Part shown: positions 8,404 through 17,975 of the stretch, piece after piece
How positions within the stretch are numbered: position 1 is the first letter of the stretch
How the letters are laid out: every line of letters begins with the position of its first letter
NCBI RefSeq assembly: GCF_015265375.1
Contig: NZ_JABZXW010000009.1
Location: 1 to 44,181, forward strand
Length of the DNA: 44,181 bases
DNA from: Rothia sp. (in: high G+C Gram-positive bacteria)
GTDB taxonomy: Bacteria > Actinomycetota > Actinomycetes > Actinomycetales > Micrococcaceae
Direction: 5' to 3'
Made by a program: the position numbers and the translations under genes
The notes under the pieces: model-generated
Told to the model about the DNA's origin: nothing
Databases searched by the model: none
What the model saw: the letters and a program-made list of their open reading frames with translations, nothing else

Positions 8404-9903
8404 GTGCATCAGGACCAGCACATCACCGCCCAAACCACCGCGCTACCCCGCGTCAGCACTGAACAGCGCACCAACCCGGCGCTGACCGAGCCGCAGCCGC
8501 TCGGCGCATTCCCCGCCGGGTTCCTCTTCGGAGGCGCCACCGCCGCCAACCAGTTCGAGGGCGCCTGGAACGAAGACGGCAAGGGCCCCAGCCTGCAGGA
8601 TGTGCTGCCCGCCGGCGGCCTGCACCCGCGCACCGCAGAACCCACCGAGGACAACCTCAAGCTGGAAGGCATCGACTTCTACCACCGCTACCGCGAAGAC
8701 ATCGCCCTGCTCGCGGAGATGGGTTTCAAGGTCTTCCGCTTCTCCATCGCCTGGTCGCGTATCTTCCCCCGCGGCGACGAAGAAACCCCGAACGAGGCGG
8801 GCCTCGCCTTCTACGACCGCGTGCTCGACGAGCTCGAAAAGCACGGCATGGAGCCGCTCATCACCCTCAGCCACTACGAAACCCCGCTGCACCTGGTCGA
8901 GCAGTACAACGGCTGGACCAGCCGCGAACTCATCAGCTTCTACGAACGCTACGCCCGCACCGTGTTCGCCCGCTACGGCAAGCGCGTGAAGTACTGGCTG
9001 ACGTTCAACGAAATCAATTCGATGCTGCACCTGCCGTTCATGTCCGGCGGCATTAACACCCCCGCGGATCAGCTCAGCGACGCCGACCTCTACCAGGCGA
9101 TGCACCACGAGTTGGTCGCCTCCGCGCGCGCCACCGCTGCGGCACGCGAACTGGCGCCGGGCGCGCAGGTCGGCTGCATGATTCTTGCCATGCCCACCTA
9201 CCCGCTCACCCCCGACCCCGCCGACGTACTCGCCGCCATGCAGGCTGAACAGGCAAACTTCGCGTTCGGTGACGTGCACGTGCGCGGCGCCTACCCCGGC
9301 TACTTCCTGCGCTCCCTGCGCGAAAAGGGCGTGGAACTGAATATTACCGAGCAGGACCGCGAAGACCTGAAGAACACCGTGGACTTCGTGTCCTTCAGCT
9401 ACTACATGTCCACCTGCGCGACCGGCGACCCGGCACGAGGCGAGCGCGGCGAAGGCAACATCCTCGGCGGCGTGGCGAACCCGACCCTGCCCGCCAGCGA
9501 GTGGGGGTGGCAGATTGACCCGACCGGCCTGCGCGTGGTCCTCAACCAGTACTGGGACCGCTGGCAGAAGCCGCTGTTCATCGTGGAGAACGGCCTCGGC
9601 GCCCGCGACGAACTCGTCGAGGTGAACAGCGAGCTCACCGTGGAAGACGACTACCGCATCGACTACCTGCGCCAGCACCTGCGCGCGGTGCGTGAAGCCA
9701 TCGAGGACGGCGTGAACGTGCTCGGCTACACCACCTGGGGCTGCATCGACATGATTAGCGCCTCCACCGCGCAGATGTCCAAGCGCTACGGATTCATCTA
9801 CGTGGACCGCAACGACGATGGCTCCGGCACCCTGGAGCGCTACCGCAAGAAGTCCTTCCACTGGTACCGCGAGGTGATTGCCAGCAACGGCGCGGAGCTG
9901 TAA
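8404..9903 (+). CDS. GH1 6-phospho-beta-glucosidase
   Basis: A family 1 glycoside hydrolase that splits phosphorylated beta-glucosides such as cellobiose-6-P or salicin-6-P. The 499-residue (beta/alpha)8 protein has the acid/base glutamate in TFNEIN (E203) and the nucleophile in FIVENG (E395). Near the C-terminus the stretch S-x-x-T-A-Q-M-S-K-R-Y carries the Ser/Lys/Tyr pattern that binds the 6-phosphate in phospho-glucosidases. I prefer GTG 8404, which has GGAGA about five bases upstream; a TTG at 8392 would add four residues and lacks a ribosome site. No PTS transporter lies beside it, so the sugar importer must be encoded elsewhere. Confidence 0.9.
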   Translation: MHQDQHITAQTTALPRVSTEQRTNPALTEPQPLGAFPAGFLFGGATAANQFEGAWNEDGKGPSLQDVLPAGGLHPRTAEPTEDNLKLEGIDFYHRYREDIALLAEMGFKVFRFSIAWSRIFPRGDEETPNEAGLAFYDRVLDELEKHGMEPLITLSHYETPLHLVEQYNGWTSRELISFYERYARTVFARYGKRVKYWLTFNEINSMLHLPFMSGGINTPADQLSDADLYQAMHHELVASARATAAARELAPGAQVGCMILAMPTYPLTPDPADVLAAMQAEQANFAFGDVHVRGAYPGYFLRSLREKGVELNITEQDREDLKNTVDFVSFSYYMSTCATGDPARGERGEGNILGGVANPTLPASEWGWQIDPTGLRVVLNQYWDRWQKPLFIVENGLGARDELVEVNSELTVEDDYRIDYLRQHLRAVREAIEDGVNVLGYTTWGCIDMISASTAQMSKRYGFIYVDRNDDGSGTLERYRKKSFHWYREVIASNGAEL

Positions 9904-9952
9904 CCGGTCAGGTTCTACCCCCGCGAAACTAGCACGCGAAACTCAGTACATA

Positions 9953-9987
9953 AAAGCCCCCCGAGATTCTGCATCTCGGGGGGCTTT
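9953..9987. terminator. Strong bidirectional terminator
   Basis: A perfect 15-bp stem (9953-9967/9973-9987) with a 5-nt loop carries A and T runs on its two outer edges. It sits between the convergent GH1 and acetyltransferase genes and can serve both. Confidence 0.9.
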
Positions 9988-10036
9988 CGCGCATATGCTG
10001 TTTGTCTAGTGCCTGTTATGCCTAGCGCAGGCGGCT

Positions 10037-11188
10037 CTAGTCCATGGGCAAATCGTTCAGGCTGGTGGAAACGTACTCCCACCAGGTCGGCACCAACCCG
10101 GCGTTCATCGCAACCCGCTGCGACAGCATGTGCGACGGGCTCGTACCGTAGAACGGAAGGTACCCCTCCGCCAGGGTGAGTCGGGCGGCATCACGCACCA
10201 GCACGCTGGCGATACCGGCACCGCGCCAGGCGGGCAGCACATCGATACCGATCTGACGCATAATCGGCGAATCATCGCTCAGACCAACCATAGCGATAGG
10301 GTCTGCGAGCGCGGGGCTCTCCCCCGCTGCGGGTGCATCAGGTGCCTTAGATGCGTTCTCATCCACCGGGTATGCGGCAAGCACCAGCACATCCGGGCGG
10401 GTCACGCTAAAGCCCAGCGCGTTCGAGTAGCGTTTATCCCCGCGGAAACGCTCAAACTGTTCAGCGTCCAGCAGCTCCACGCGCAGACGGGTTACGCGCG
10501 CCTGCGTGTCCTGCGGGTCGACCTCAAGCGCCCCCACGGAGGCGTTCGCCTCCCTGCGGATGGTGCGCTCGCCGGTGATTTCGGCGAGCAGCGCCGCCTT
10601 CAGCTCGGCGGGGTCAACGCGGCGCATCATACCCACACCGGGCACGGCGCACTTGACCTCCTGCGCCTGCACGCCTTCGGGTACGACCGAGTTCAGCAGG
10701 GCGCGGCCGGGCGTGTAGTAGATGCTCGTGCCGCTGACCTGCTGGGTGTAGGGGGTGAGCAGTTCGTTGAGCTGGCGCAGCTGCGCGTAATCACCCAGCC
10801 AGTTCGACTGGTCACCGAGCATGTAGTCAATCGCCTTCTCCAGCACACGCGGATGCTTAGCGCAGAGAATGCCGACGCTCGCGTAGTTGGCGACGCGCAA
10901 CTCCCAGATGTCGTCGTTGCGGCGGCGTGCGGCACCCATCTTCTCGGAGGGAGGCTGCACGGTGGCGAGTAGCGGCAGGCTCTCGGCTTCCGGGTAGTCG
11001 CGTAGCTCTTCGAGGGCGCGGCTAATCGAGCCGGGTGCCTGGCAGAAGTCCGCCTCCAGCTGGGTGTGCAGGATGTGCCGCGCCCGGTCCAGGGTGGTCA
11101 CGGCACCCCGATTCACGACTCCCCGGTTCACAGCGCCACGGGTTGCTTGAGCTCCCCGGGCAGATTCGGTTCCTTGAGTATCAGTCAC
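10037..11188 (-). CDS. GNAT-family N-acetyltransferase
   Basis: A 383-residue protein whose last third (about 250-375) is a GNAT domain: IGIDVLPAWRGAGIAS matches the acetyl-CoA pyrophosphate loop (motif A, R/Q-x-x-G-x-G/A pattern). The N-terminal two thirds may be a second, degenerate GNAT fold or a substrate-binding region. Substrate unknown. The start is GTG at 11188 with AGAGGA eight bases before. It begins 45 bases after the uvrA stop in the same direction, so co-transcription from uvrA is plausible. Confidence 0.8.
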   Translation of the reverse strand: MTDTQGTESARGAQATRGAVNRGVVNRGAVTTLDRARHILHTQLEADFCQAPGSISRALEELRDYPEAESLPLLATVQPPSEKMGAARRRNDDIWELRVANYASVGILCAKHPRVLEKAIDYMLGDQSNWLGDYAQLRQLNELLTPYTQQVSGTSIYYTPGRALLNSVVPEGVQAQEVKCAVPGVGMMRRVDPAELKAALLAEITGERTIRREANASVGALEVDPQDTQARVTRLRVELLDAEQFERFRGDKRYSNALGFSVTRPDVLVLAAYPVDENASKAPDAPAAGESPALADPIAMVGLSDDSPIMRQIGIDVLPAWRGAGIASVLVRDAARLTLAEGYLPFYGTSPSHMLSQRVAMNAGLVPTWWEYVSTSLNDLPMD

Positions 11189-11233
11189 GTAGGTTTCCTC
11201 TAGGGCAAATTTTTGACTAGTTCAGGATTTCGG

Positions 11234-14122
11234 CTAGCTCAGGATCTCAGCAAGGAACGCGCCGGTGTGCGAGCCCTTCACCTGAGCCACCTGTTCCGGG
11301 GTGCCTTCAGCAATCACGGTGCCGCCGCCGCTACCGCCTTCGGGGCCCATGTCGATAATCCAGTCGGCGCACTTGACCACATCCAGGTTGTGCTCGATGG
11401 TGATGACACTATTGCCCTTGTCGACCAGCGACTGCAGCACGGCGAGCAGCTTGCGGATGTCTTCAAAGTGCAGGCCGGTGGTCGGCTCGTCCAGCACGTA
11501 GATGGAGCGGCCGTTGGAGCGCTTCTGCAGTTCGGTGGCGAGCTTCACGCGCTGCGCCTCACCGCCGGAGAGGGTGGTCGCGGGCTGGCCCAGGCGAATG
11601 TAGCCCAAGCCCACGTCCACGAGGGTGTTCAGGTGGCGCGCAATCGGAGTAAACGCGGCGAAGAACTCTGCGGCCTCTTCCACGGGCATTTCGAGCACGT
11701 CGGCAATGGTCTTGCCCTTGTAGTGCACCTCCAGGGTTTCGCGGTTGTAGCGCTTGCCGTGGCAGGTTTCGCAGGGCACGTACACGTCCGGCAGGAAGTT
11801 CATTTCAATCTTCAGGGTGCCGTCGCCGGAGCAGTCCTCGCAACGGCCGCCCTTAACGTTGAACGAGAATCGGCCCGGGGTGTAGCCGCGCATTTTCGCT
11901 TCGCTGGTCTCTGCGAACAGCTTGCGGATGTGGTCGAACACGCCGGTGTAGGTGGCCGGGTTCGAGCGCGGGGTGCGGCCGATGGGCGACTGGTCCACGT
12001 GAATGACCTTGTCCAGGTGTTCCAGGCCGTCGATGCTCTTGTGGCGGCCGGGCACCTGCTTGGCACCGTTAAGCTTGTTCGCCAGGGAGGTGTACAGAAT
12101 GTCGTTGACCAGGGTGGACTTACCCGAGCCGGACACACCGGTCACCGCGGTGAATACGCCCAGCGGGAAGGAGACGGTCACGTTCTTGAGGTTGTTTTCG
12201 CGGGCGCCGCGCACGGTCAGCTGTCGCTTCTTGTCCACGGGTCGGCGGGAGGCGGGCACCTCGATGCGGCGGCGGCCAGCCATGTAGTCGCCGGTAATGG
12301 ACTTGGTGTTCTTCAGCAGCTCCTCGAAGCTGCCGGAGTGCACGATTTCGCCGCCGTGCTCGCCGGCGCCGGGTCCTACGTCCACGATCCAGTCGGCTTC
12401 GCGCATGGTGTCTTCGTCGTGCTCAACCACAATAAGCGTGTTGCCCATATCGCGCAGCTTGGTCAGGGTCTCAATGAGGCGGCGGTTGTCGCGCTGGTGC
12501 AGGCCGATGGAGGGCTCGTCGAGCACGTAGAGCACACCGACCAGGCCGGAACCAATCTGGGTTGCGAGGCGGATGCGCTGCGCCTCACCGCCGGAGAGCG
12601 TACCGGCGGAGCGCGAGAGGGTCAGGTAGTCCAGGCCCACGTCCAGCAGGAACTGCAGGCGCGCGTCAATTTCCTTGAGGACCTGCTCGCCAATCTTGGC
12701 TTCGCGGGCGCTGAGCTGCAGGCCGCGCACGAAGGCGAGCGCGTCAGCCAGGGACAGGTCGGTGATGTCTGCGATGGACTGGCCGCCAACCTTCACGCCG
12801 AGGATGGTCGGGTTCAGGCGCGCGCCACCACAGGAGGGGCAGGCGACCTGGCGCATGTACTGTTCGTAACGGTCGCGGGCGAAGTCCGATTCGGTTTCTT
12901 CGTGCTTGCGCTTAATGTACGCCTTTACGCCCTCGAATCCGGAGGTGTAGCGGCGTTCGCGGCCGAAGCGGTTGCGGTAGGACACCTCGACCTTGTAGTC
13001 CTTGCCGTCCAGGATGGCGGCGCGGGTCTTGGCGGGCAGGTCCTTGAAGGGGGTGTTCAGGTCGAAGCCGAGCTCCTCCCCCAGGCCGGCGAGCAAGCGC
13101 AGCCAGTATTCGGTGGTTGCTTTACCCTGCGACCAGGGGGCGATAGCGCCCTCACCGAGGGTCAGGTCGGGGTTGGGTACGAGCAGTTCGGTGTCGACTT
13201 CCAGGCGCGAGCCGATGCCGTCGCAGGCGCTACACGCGCCGAACGGCGAGTTGAAGGAGAAGGCGCGCGGCTCGATGGTGTCGATCTGCAGCGGGTGGTT
13301 ATTGGGGCAGGCAAGGTTTTCGCTGAAGGAGCGGGTGCGTTCGGGGTCGTCCTGCTCGCGGTCCACGAAGTCGATGAGCACGCGGCCATCGGCAAGCTTG
13401 AGCGCGGTTTCGATGGAGTCGGTTAGGCGCTGGTGAATACCGTCCTTAATGACGATACGGTCGACGACCACCTCAATGGTGTGCTTGTACTGCTTGGCGA
13501 GCTTGGGCGGGTCGGAGAGCTGCACGGTTTCGCCGTCCACGCGGGCGCGCGAGTAGCCCTGGGTGAGCAGGTCCTTGAAGAGGTCCACAAACTCGCCCTT
13601 GCGCGCGCTGACGACGGGCGCGAGGATCTGCAGGCGGGTGCGTTCGGGGTACTCCTGCAGAATGTCCACAATCTGCTGCGGGGTCTGCTGGGTGATTTCC
13701 TCACCGCATTCGGGGCAGTGCGGGTGGCCGATGCGCGCCCAGAGCAGACGCATGTAGTCGTAGATTTCGGTGATGGTACCGACGGTCGAACGCGGGTTCT
13801 TGGAGGTGGACTTCTGGTCGATGGACACCGCTGGCGAGAGGCCCTCGATGAAGTCTACGTCGGGCTTGTCGACCTGGCCCAGGAACATACGGGCGTAGGA
13901 GGACAGCGACTCAACGTAGCGGCGCTGACCCTCCGCGAAGATGGTGTCGAAGGCGAGGGAGGACTTGCCGGAGCCGGAGAGGCCGGCGAAGACGACCATC
14001 GCGTCGCGCGGGATGGTCAGGTCTACGTTTTTGAGGTTGTTTTCGCGGGCACCCTGAACCCGGATGCTGGTCAGGTCGTTCGCTTTGAGTGCGGTGCTTC
14101 CGTGTGCCGGGCGGGGTGTCAT
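11234..14122 (-). CDS. uvrA: Excinuclease ABC subunit A
   Basis: The DNA-damage recognition ATPase of nucleotide excision repair, acting with UvrB. The 962-residue protein carries both ABC ATPase halves: Walker A GLSGSGKSS (47-55) and a second, GVSGSGKST, near 650-660, each with an LSGGEAQR signature. Zinc cysteines appear as CPECG, CPSCGG and CEDCSGDG...CETCHGKRY. The UvrB-interaction region follows the first half. AAAGGA precedes the ATG at 14122. Length and motifs are complete. The acetyltransferase gene follows closely on the same strand. Confidence 0.97.
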   Translation of the reverse strand: MTPRPAHGSTALKANDLTSIRVQGARENNLKNVDLTIPRDAMVVFAGLSGSGKSSLAFDTIFAEGQRRYVESLSSYARMFLGQVDKPDVDFIEGLSPAVSIDQKSTSKNPRSTVGTITEIYDYMRLLWARIGHPHCPECGEEITQQTPQQIVDILQEYPERTRLQILAPVVSARKGEFVDLFKDLLTQGYSRARVDGETVQLSDPPKLAKQYKHTIEVVVDRIVIKDGIHQRLTDSIETALKLADGRVLIDFVDREQDDPERTRSFSENLACPNNHPLQIDTIEPRAFSFNSPFGACSACDGIGSRLEVDTELLVPNPDLTLGEGAIAPWSQGKATTEYWLRLLAGLGEELGFDLNTPFKDLPAKTRAAILDGKDYKVEVSYRNRFGRERRYTSGFEGVKAYIKRKHEETESDFARDRYEQYMRQVACPSCGGARLNPTILGVKVGGQSIADITDLSLADALAFVRGLQLSAREAKIGEQVLKEIDARLQFLLDVGLDYLTLSRSAGTLSGGEAQRIRLATQIGSGLVGVLYVLDEPSIGLHQRDNRRLIETLTKLRDMGNTLIVVEHDEDTMREADWIVDVGPGAGEHGGEIVHSGSFEELLKNTKSITGDYMAGRRRIEVPASRRPVDKKRQLTVRGARENNLKNVTVSFPLGVFTAVTGVSGSGKSTLVNDILYTSLANKLNGAKQVPGRHKSIDGLEHLDKVIHVDQSPIGRTPRSNPATYTGVFDHIRKLFAETSEAKMRGYTPGRFSFNVKGGRCEDCSGDGTLKIEMNFLPDVYVPCETCHGKRYNRETLEVHYKGKTIADVLEMPVEEAAEFFAAFTPIARHLNTLVDVGLGYIRLGQPATTLSGGEAQRVKLATELQKRSNGRSIYVLDEPTTGLHFEDIRKLLAVLQSLVDKGNSVITIEHNLDVVKCADWIIDMGPEGGSGGGTVIAEGTPEQVAQVKGSHTGAFLAEILS

Positions 14123-14161
14123 CGAAAATCCTTTCGTCTTAATCTTCGAACTTAAATTCTA

Positions 14162-14215
14162 CACCCTCATGCCTTTCACCGGCGCGATTATGCGGGCGGT
14201 GAAGGCGTGAGGGTG
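14162..14215 (-). terminator. Long hairpin between the MBL hydrolase gene and uvrA
   Basis: A 19-bp stem (about 14162-14181/14197-14215) with one G-U pair and one bulge lies 49 bases past the MBL gene stop and about 40 bases before the uvrA start. It probably terminates the MBL transcript and insulates uvrA. Confidence 0.8.
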
Positions 14216-14263
14216 CAGTACTTATATGAGGCGGACTAGGAGGCGCAATTCGTCAGGCGCGGT

Positions 14264-15037
14264 TTACCAGCCGCGGGTGCCCCAGTCTTCCAGGTGGGGG
14301 CGCTCGTCGCCGAGGGTGGTGGAGCGGCCGTGGCCGGGCAGCACGATTGCGTCATCTTCGAAGTCGCCGAAGAGCTTTTCGAGCACATTGGAGAAGAGCT
14401 CACCGAACTGCTGCGGGGAGTCGGTCTTTCCCACACCGCCGGGGAACAGGGTGTCGCCGGTGAACAGCAGGGTTGCGGGAGTGCCGTCTTCCCAGGTGGT
14501 TTCGAGGGTGTAGACGATGGATCCGGGAGTGTGGCCGGGCACGTGCAGGGCACGAATAACGATGTCGGAGCGGTAGAAGTCGAAGCTCTCGCCGCCGGTC
14601 AGCTCCTCTTCGATGGTGTAGTCTTCCAGCTCCTTAATCTCAGCAGCATCGGCTGCACCTGCGGAGGTAACGGCACCGGTGAGGTGGTCGAGCTCCTTAA
14701 TAGCGCGAATGTGGTCCCAGTGGCCGTGAGTAACAAGGATGCCGGTCAGGCCGATAGCGCGAGGCTTGAGGGAGTCGAAGTCCTCCTCCTTCTCCATAAC
14801 GCGCACGCGGCGTTCTTCGCCGTCGGTCAGCTCAAGCTGCGGGCAGTCATTCAGGAGCGCATCGAGGGTGAAAGCGTAGAGCTCTTCTGCCTCGGCTGCG
14901 GGGTCGATAAGCACCTGCTCGCCAGTGGCGCGCATGGTGATGAGGTAGACGCTATTGTCCATCTCGGAGACGCTGAGCGCGCGCACGGTCAGCTCGGGGT
15001 TCTCAAAGATGAGGGTGGGTTCGGGGTAAGTAGTCAT
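14264..15037 (-). CDS. MBL-fold metallohydrolase (glyoxalase II-like)
   Basis: A 257-residue metallo-beta-lactamase-fold hydrolase. The metal-binding motif THGHWDH lies at 103-109 (H104, H106, D108, H109), followed by PGHTPGS, FTGDTLF and PGHG, the usual set of a two-metal hydrolase of the glyoxalase II-like branch. Substrate unknown; hydroxyacylglutathione itself is unlikely in actinobacteria, which use mycothiol, so a mycothiol conjugate or other thioester is an inference. I chose ATG 15037 over an upstream ATG at 15070 because TACACT ends exactly six bases before it and the upstream reading adds residues unlike the family. Confidence 0.88.
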   Translation of the reverse strand: MTTYPEPTLIFENPELTVRALSVSEMDNSVYLITMRATGEQVLIDPAAEAEELYAFTLDALLNDCPQLELTDGEERRVRVMEKEEDFDSLKPRAIGLTGILVTHGHWDHIRAIKELDHLTGAVTSAGAADAAEIKELEDYTIEEELTGGESFDFYRSDIVIRALHVPGHTPGSIVYTLETTWEDGTPATLLFTGDTLFPGGVGKTDSPQQFGELFSNVLEKLFGDFEDDAIVLPGHGRSTTLGDERPHLEDWGTRGW

Positions 15038-15043
15038 AGTTCC

Positions 15044-15049
15044 AGTGTA
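15044..15049 (-). promoter_or_regulatory. -10 box TACACT placed for a leaderless transcript
   Basis: TACACT followed by six bases and then ATG. The same spacing and hexamer precede the App1 phosphatase gene and the minus-strand deacetylase gene. The predicted transcription start coincides with the A of the start codon. Confidence 0.55.
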
Positions 15050-15221
15050 GGGGTTGTGGCGATGCAGCAAGCACCTATGCGTAATACTCCCCTATGAGCG
15101 CATTCGGCATTGAACGCGCGGGATACATGTGAGGGACGCGCATGGAACAGACTGCGGAGCAAGCTCAGCACAGATTAGACTCAGCGCGGATGAGGCTCCG
15201 GTGAAATTCAAAAGTTAAACA

Positions 15222-15257
15222 GAGAAGCGACTGCGCATCGATACACAGTCGCTTCTC
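15222..15257 (-). terminator. Hairpin with U-rich tail on the minus strand
   Basis: A perfect 12-bp stem (15222-15233/15246-15257) with a 12-nt loop. On the minus strand it is followed by tgtttaactttt, which looks like a terminator tail. It lies about 190 bases upstream of the MBL gene, so it would end a transcript coming from the AT-rich region rather than from any recognised gene. Confidence 0.6.
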
Positions 15258-16176
15258 ATGACACCCAGGGGTATCTATCACTCACTCAAACACAAGCAAC
15301 CCGAGGACTTTGGAAATCTCACGATTACTTGATGACTCAATAGTAGCGAACTTTTTGGGGGCTGTTTTACCACCCCATTTGGTACGGAGAGCCGGTTTTA
15401 GTGACCCGCGCCTCATTGTAATCATTCTGTAATAAAAATAGCTGTTTTTTAGGGTATCCATACATACCAATTTCATTTTTTTCGAGTTTTGATGTGACTT
15501 ATTTCACCCAAAATAATTTTAGATTTTCCCTCATTTGGCACTTTAGTGCACCTTTAACTTGAGCTTCATGCTCACCAATCTTGAAGGCTCAATGCCCGGT
15601 TTTAGCCCGGTATTCCGCGGAAGTAGAGGGTTAAGGTAAAAGTATCTTCAAGTAGTTGCAACTTCATTAACCGGAAAAAATGTACCGCTCACCGTTCAAA
15701 ATCTGCACGATTATTCGCGCGAGGGCAAAATCAATTGGTCTGTTTTACCCCTGTAGGCACCCCCTAAAGTAGAGGTTTTATTACAAAACAATAACATTGC
15801 ACCCCCTACTAGGTTCACTGAGTGCACCCAGTGAGCCTACCTCAAAAAAGTAAAATACCTAGTCAATGCTATATTTTCACACAATGCAAGGTAGTGGTCG
15901 ATTCAAAAATCAACCTCTACAGATTGTTTAATAAAACTTGACCTTCAAGCATAGATAGAGCCCAATTATTAACCAACACATACCAATTCCACTCTCAAAA
16001 CAGGCACTCCAGAACCCTCAATAACAGGTTGAGATACCCCTCCACCAGGGGTTTCAGGATCCTTCACTCCCCCGGATTCCCCCTGATGTCAGCCCGGTTT
16101 CAGCCCGGTTTCAGATACATCGCCCCTCCTCTCAAGCGCTACAAAACCGCCGGGCACACGCTACCCGGACACAGCT
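15258..16176. other. AT-rich region without a recognisable gene
   Basis: About 0.9 kb at roughly 32-40% GC in the lines counted, against about 60% in neighbouring genes. The only open frame of note is a minus-strand 64-codon frame at 15282-15476; it has no good ribosome site and no recognised family, though a terminator-like hairpin follows it. Also visible are a 10-bp inverted repeat with one G-U pair (15811-15820/15829-15838) and a doubled cagcccggttt near 16096-16117. Possible content is an unannotated small RNA, a decayed gene or a foreign remnant. Confidence 0.5.
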
Positions 16177-16217
16177 AGGCGGCGCCCCTCCCCCGCTGTG
16201 GGGAAGGAGCGCCACCT
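16177..16217 (-). terminator. Terminator of fhs
   Basis: Arms 16177-16185 and 16209-16217 pair with one mismatch, and inner C-rich and G-rich tracts extend the stem. The hairpin lies 46 bases past the fhs stop. There is no U-run. Confidence 0.65.
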
Positions 16218-16262
16218 CCACTAGCTATAAATCAGCTGGAACAGCCGCCTTAGGACAAGCCC

Positions 16263-17975
16263 TTAGGACAGGCCGACCATCACGCCGTTCTCGTCGAAGC
16301 CGATGCGCTCAGCTGCGGGGCTCTTGCTCAGGCCCGGCATGGTGCGCATGGTGCCGCAGATTGCGTAGACGTAGCCTGCACCGGCAGCCAGGCGAACCTC
16401 GCGCACGGGCAGGGTCCAGCCGGTCGGTGCGCCCTTCAGCGATGCATCCGAGGAGATGGACAGGTGAGTCTTCGCGATGACCACGGGCAGGTGCGAGTAG
16501 CCCAGCTCAGCGAAGCGCTTGAGCTGCTTAGCGGCAGCGGGAGCAATGGAGATGCCGTCTGCGCCGTAGACCTTGGTCGCAACCTTCTCAATCTTGGTCT
16601 CGATGGAGTCCTCAAGATCGTAGGTGTACTTCAAATCCGAAACGTCGTCACATGCCTCAGCGACCACGTCTGCCAGGTCGGTGGTGCCCTTACCGCCCTC
16701 AGCCACACCGCGGTGGATAGCTACGCGAGCGCCAGCTTCCTCAGCGATACGGCGGATGGTCTCGTGCTCGGACTCGAAGTCGGTCGGGAACGCGTTGATT
16801 GCCACGACCGGCTGAACACCGAAGTTGCGCACGATCTCGATGTGCTTCTTCAGGTTCTCCGCGCCCTTCTCCACGTCGGAGGGGCTTTCCTGCAGCATGC
16901 CCTCAGGCAGGGGCTTGCCCGGAACAATCTTGTACAGGCCGGAGTGAGACTTCAGGGAGCGCACGGTTACGACGAGCACTGCTGCGTCCGGCTTCAGGCC
17001 GGAGACGCGGCACTTGACGTTGAAGAAACGCTCGGCACCCATGTCGGCACCGAAGCCAGCCTCGGTAATAACGTAGTCGGAGTACTCCAGGCCAACATAG
17101 TCGGCGACCACGGAGGAGTTGCCGGTTGCAATGTTGCCGAAGGGGCCCGCGTGAATCAGTGCGGGGGTGTGCTCCAGGGTCTGCAGCAGGTTCGGGTTGA
17201 TTGCGTCTGCCAGGATGACGGACATTGCACCGTCAGCCTTCAGGTCGGCTGCGGTGACGGGCTCGCCGTCGTAGTTCAGGCCGATAACGATCTTTGCCAG
17301 GCGCTCACGCAGGTCCTTGAAGGAGGTTGCCAGCGAGAGAATCACCATGATTTCGGAGGCGCTGGTGATGTCGAAACCGGTCTCGCGGACCACGCCGTCC
17401 ATGCGTTCGCCCAGGCCCACGACGATGTTGCGCAGGGAGCGGTCGTTCATGTCGATAACGCGGCGCCACTCGATTGCGCGCGGGTCGATGCGCAGCTCGT
17501 TGCCGTGGTGCAGGTGGTTGTCAATCATGGCGGCAAGCAGGTTGTGCGCTGCGGTGACGGCGTGGAAGTCGCCGGTCAGGTGCAGGTTCAGCTTCTCCAT
17601 GGGAACAATCTGGGAGTAGCCGCCGCCTGCTGCGCCGCCCTTGATGCCGAAGGTCGGGCCCATTGCGGGCTGACGCAGAGCCAGGATTGCCTTGCGGCCG
17701 GTCTGGGCGAAGCCCTGTGCGAGGGAGACGGAGGTTGCGGTCTTACCTTCACCGAGCGGGGTGGGGGTGACTGCGGTAACCACGATGTACTTGGAGCCGC
17801 GCTTGCGGGCGGTCTCTGCGTTGGTGGTTTCGTCGAGGAGGACCTTAGCGACATACTTGCCGTAAGGCTCAAGGCGATCTTCGCTGATGCCGTTGTCCGC
17901 TGCGATCTTGTTAATGGGCCAAAGATCGGCGGCAAGTGCGATTTCGAGGTCGGAAGGGAAAGGCTTCTTCGTCAT
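16263..17975 (-). CDS. fhs: Formate--tetrahydrofolate ligase
   Basis: ATP-dependent synthesis of 10-formyl-tetrahydrofolate from formate, feeding purine and formyl-Met synthesis. The 570-residue protein has the P-loop-like TPTPLGEGKT (about 70-79) and the family blocks LRQPAMGPTFGIKGGAAGGGY and EAGFGADMGAERF in order; full length. ATG 17975 is preferred, with GAAGG six bases upstream; in-frame ATGs at 17981 and 18002 are too close to or beyond that site. The zinc dehydrogenase gene lies upstream on the same strand, separated by a short tandem repeat. Confidence 0.96.
   Translation of the reverse strand: MTKKPFPSDLEIALAADLWPINKIAADNGISEDRLEPYGKYVAKVLLDETTNAETARKRGSKYIVVTAVTPTPLGEGKTATSVSLAQGFAQTGRKAILALRQPAMGPTFGIKGGAAGGGYSQIVPMEKLNLHLTGDFHAVTAAHNLLAAMIDNHLHHGNELRIDPRAIEWRRVIDMNDRSLRNIVVGLGERMDGVVRETGFDITSASEIMVILSLATSFKDLRERLAKIVIGLNYDGEPVTAADLKADGAMSVILADAINPNLLQTLEHTPALIHAGPFGNIATGNSSVVADYVGLEYSDYVITEAGFGADMGAERFFNVKCRVSGLKPDAAVLVVTVRSLKSHSGLYKIVPGKPLPEGMLQESPSDVEKGAENLKKHIEIVRNFGVQPVVAINAFPTDFESEHETIRRIAEEAGARVAIHRGVAEGGKGTTDLADVVAEACDDVSDLKYTYDLEDSIETKIEKVATKVYGADGISIAPAAAKQLKRFAELGYSHLPVVIAKTHLSISSDASLKGAPTGWTLPVREVRLAAGAGYVYAICGTMRTMPGLSKSPAAERIGFDENGVMVGLS

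Noticed and set aside
15282..15476. 64-codon frame as a definite gene
   Set aside because: Atypical base composition, no ribosome site and no recognised product; kept only as a note within the AT-rich region.
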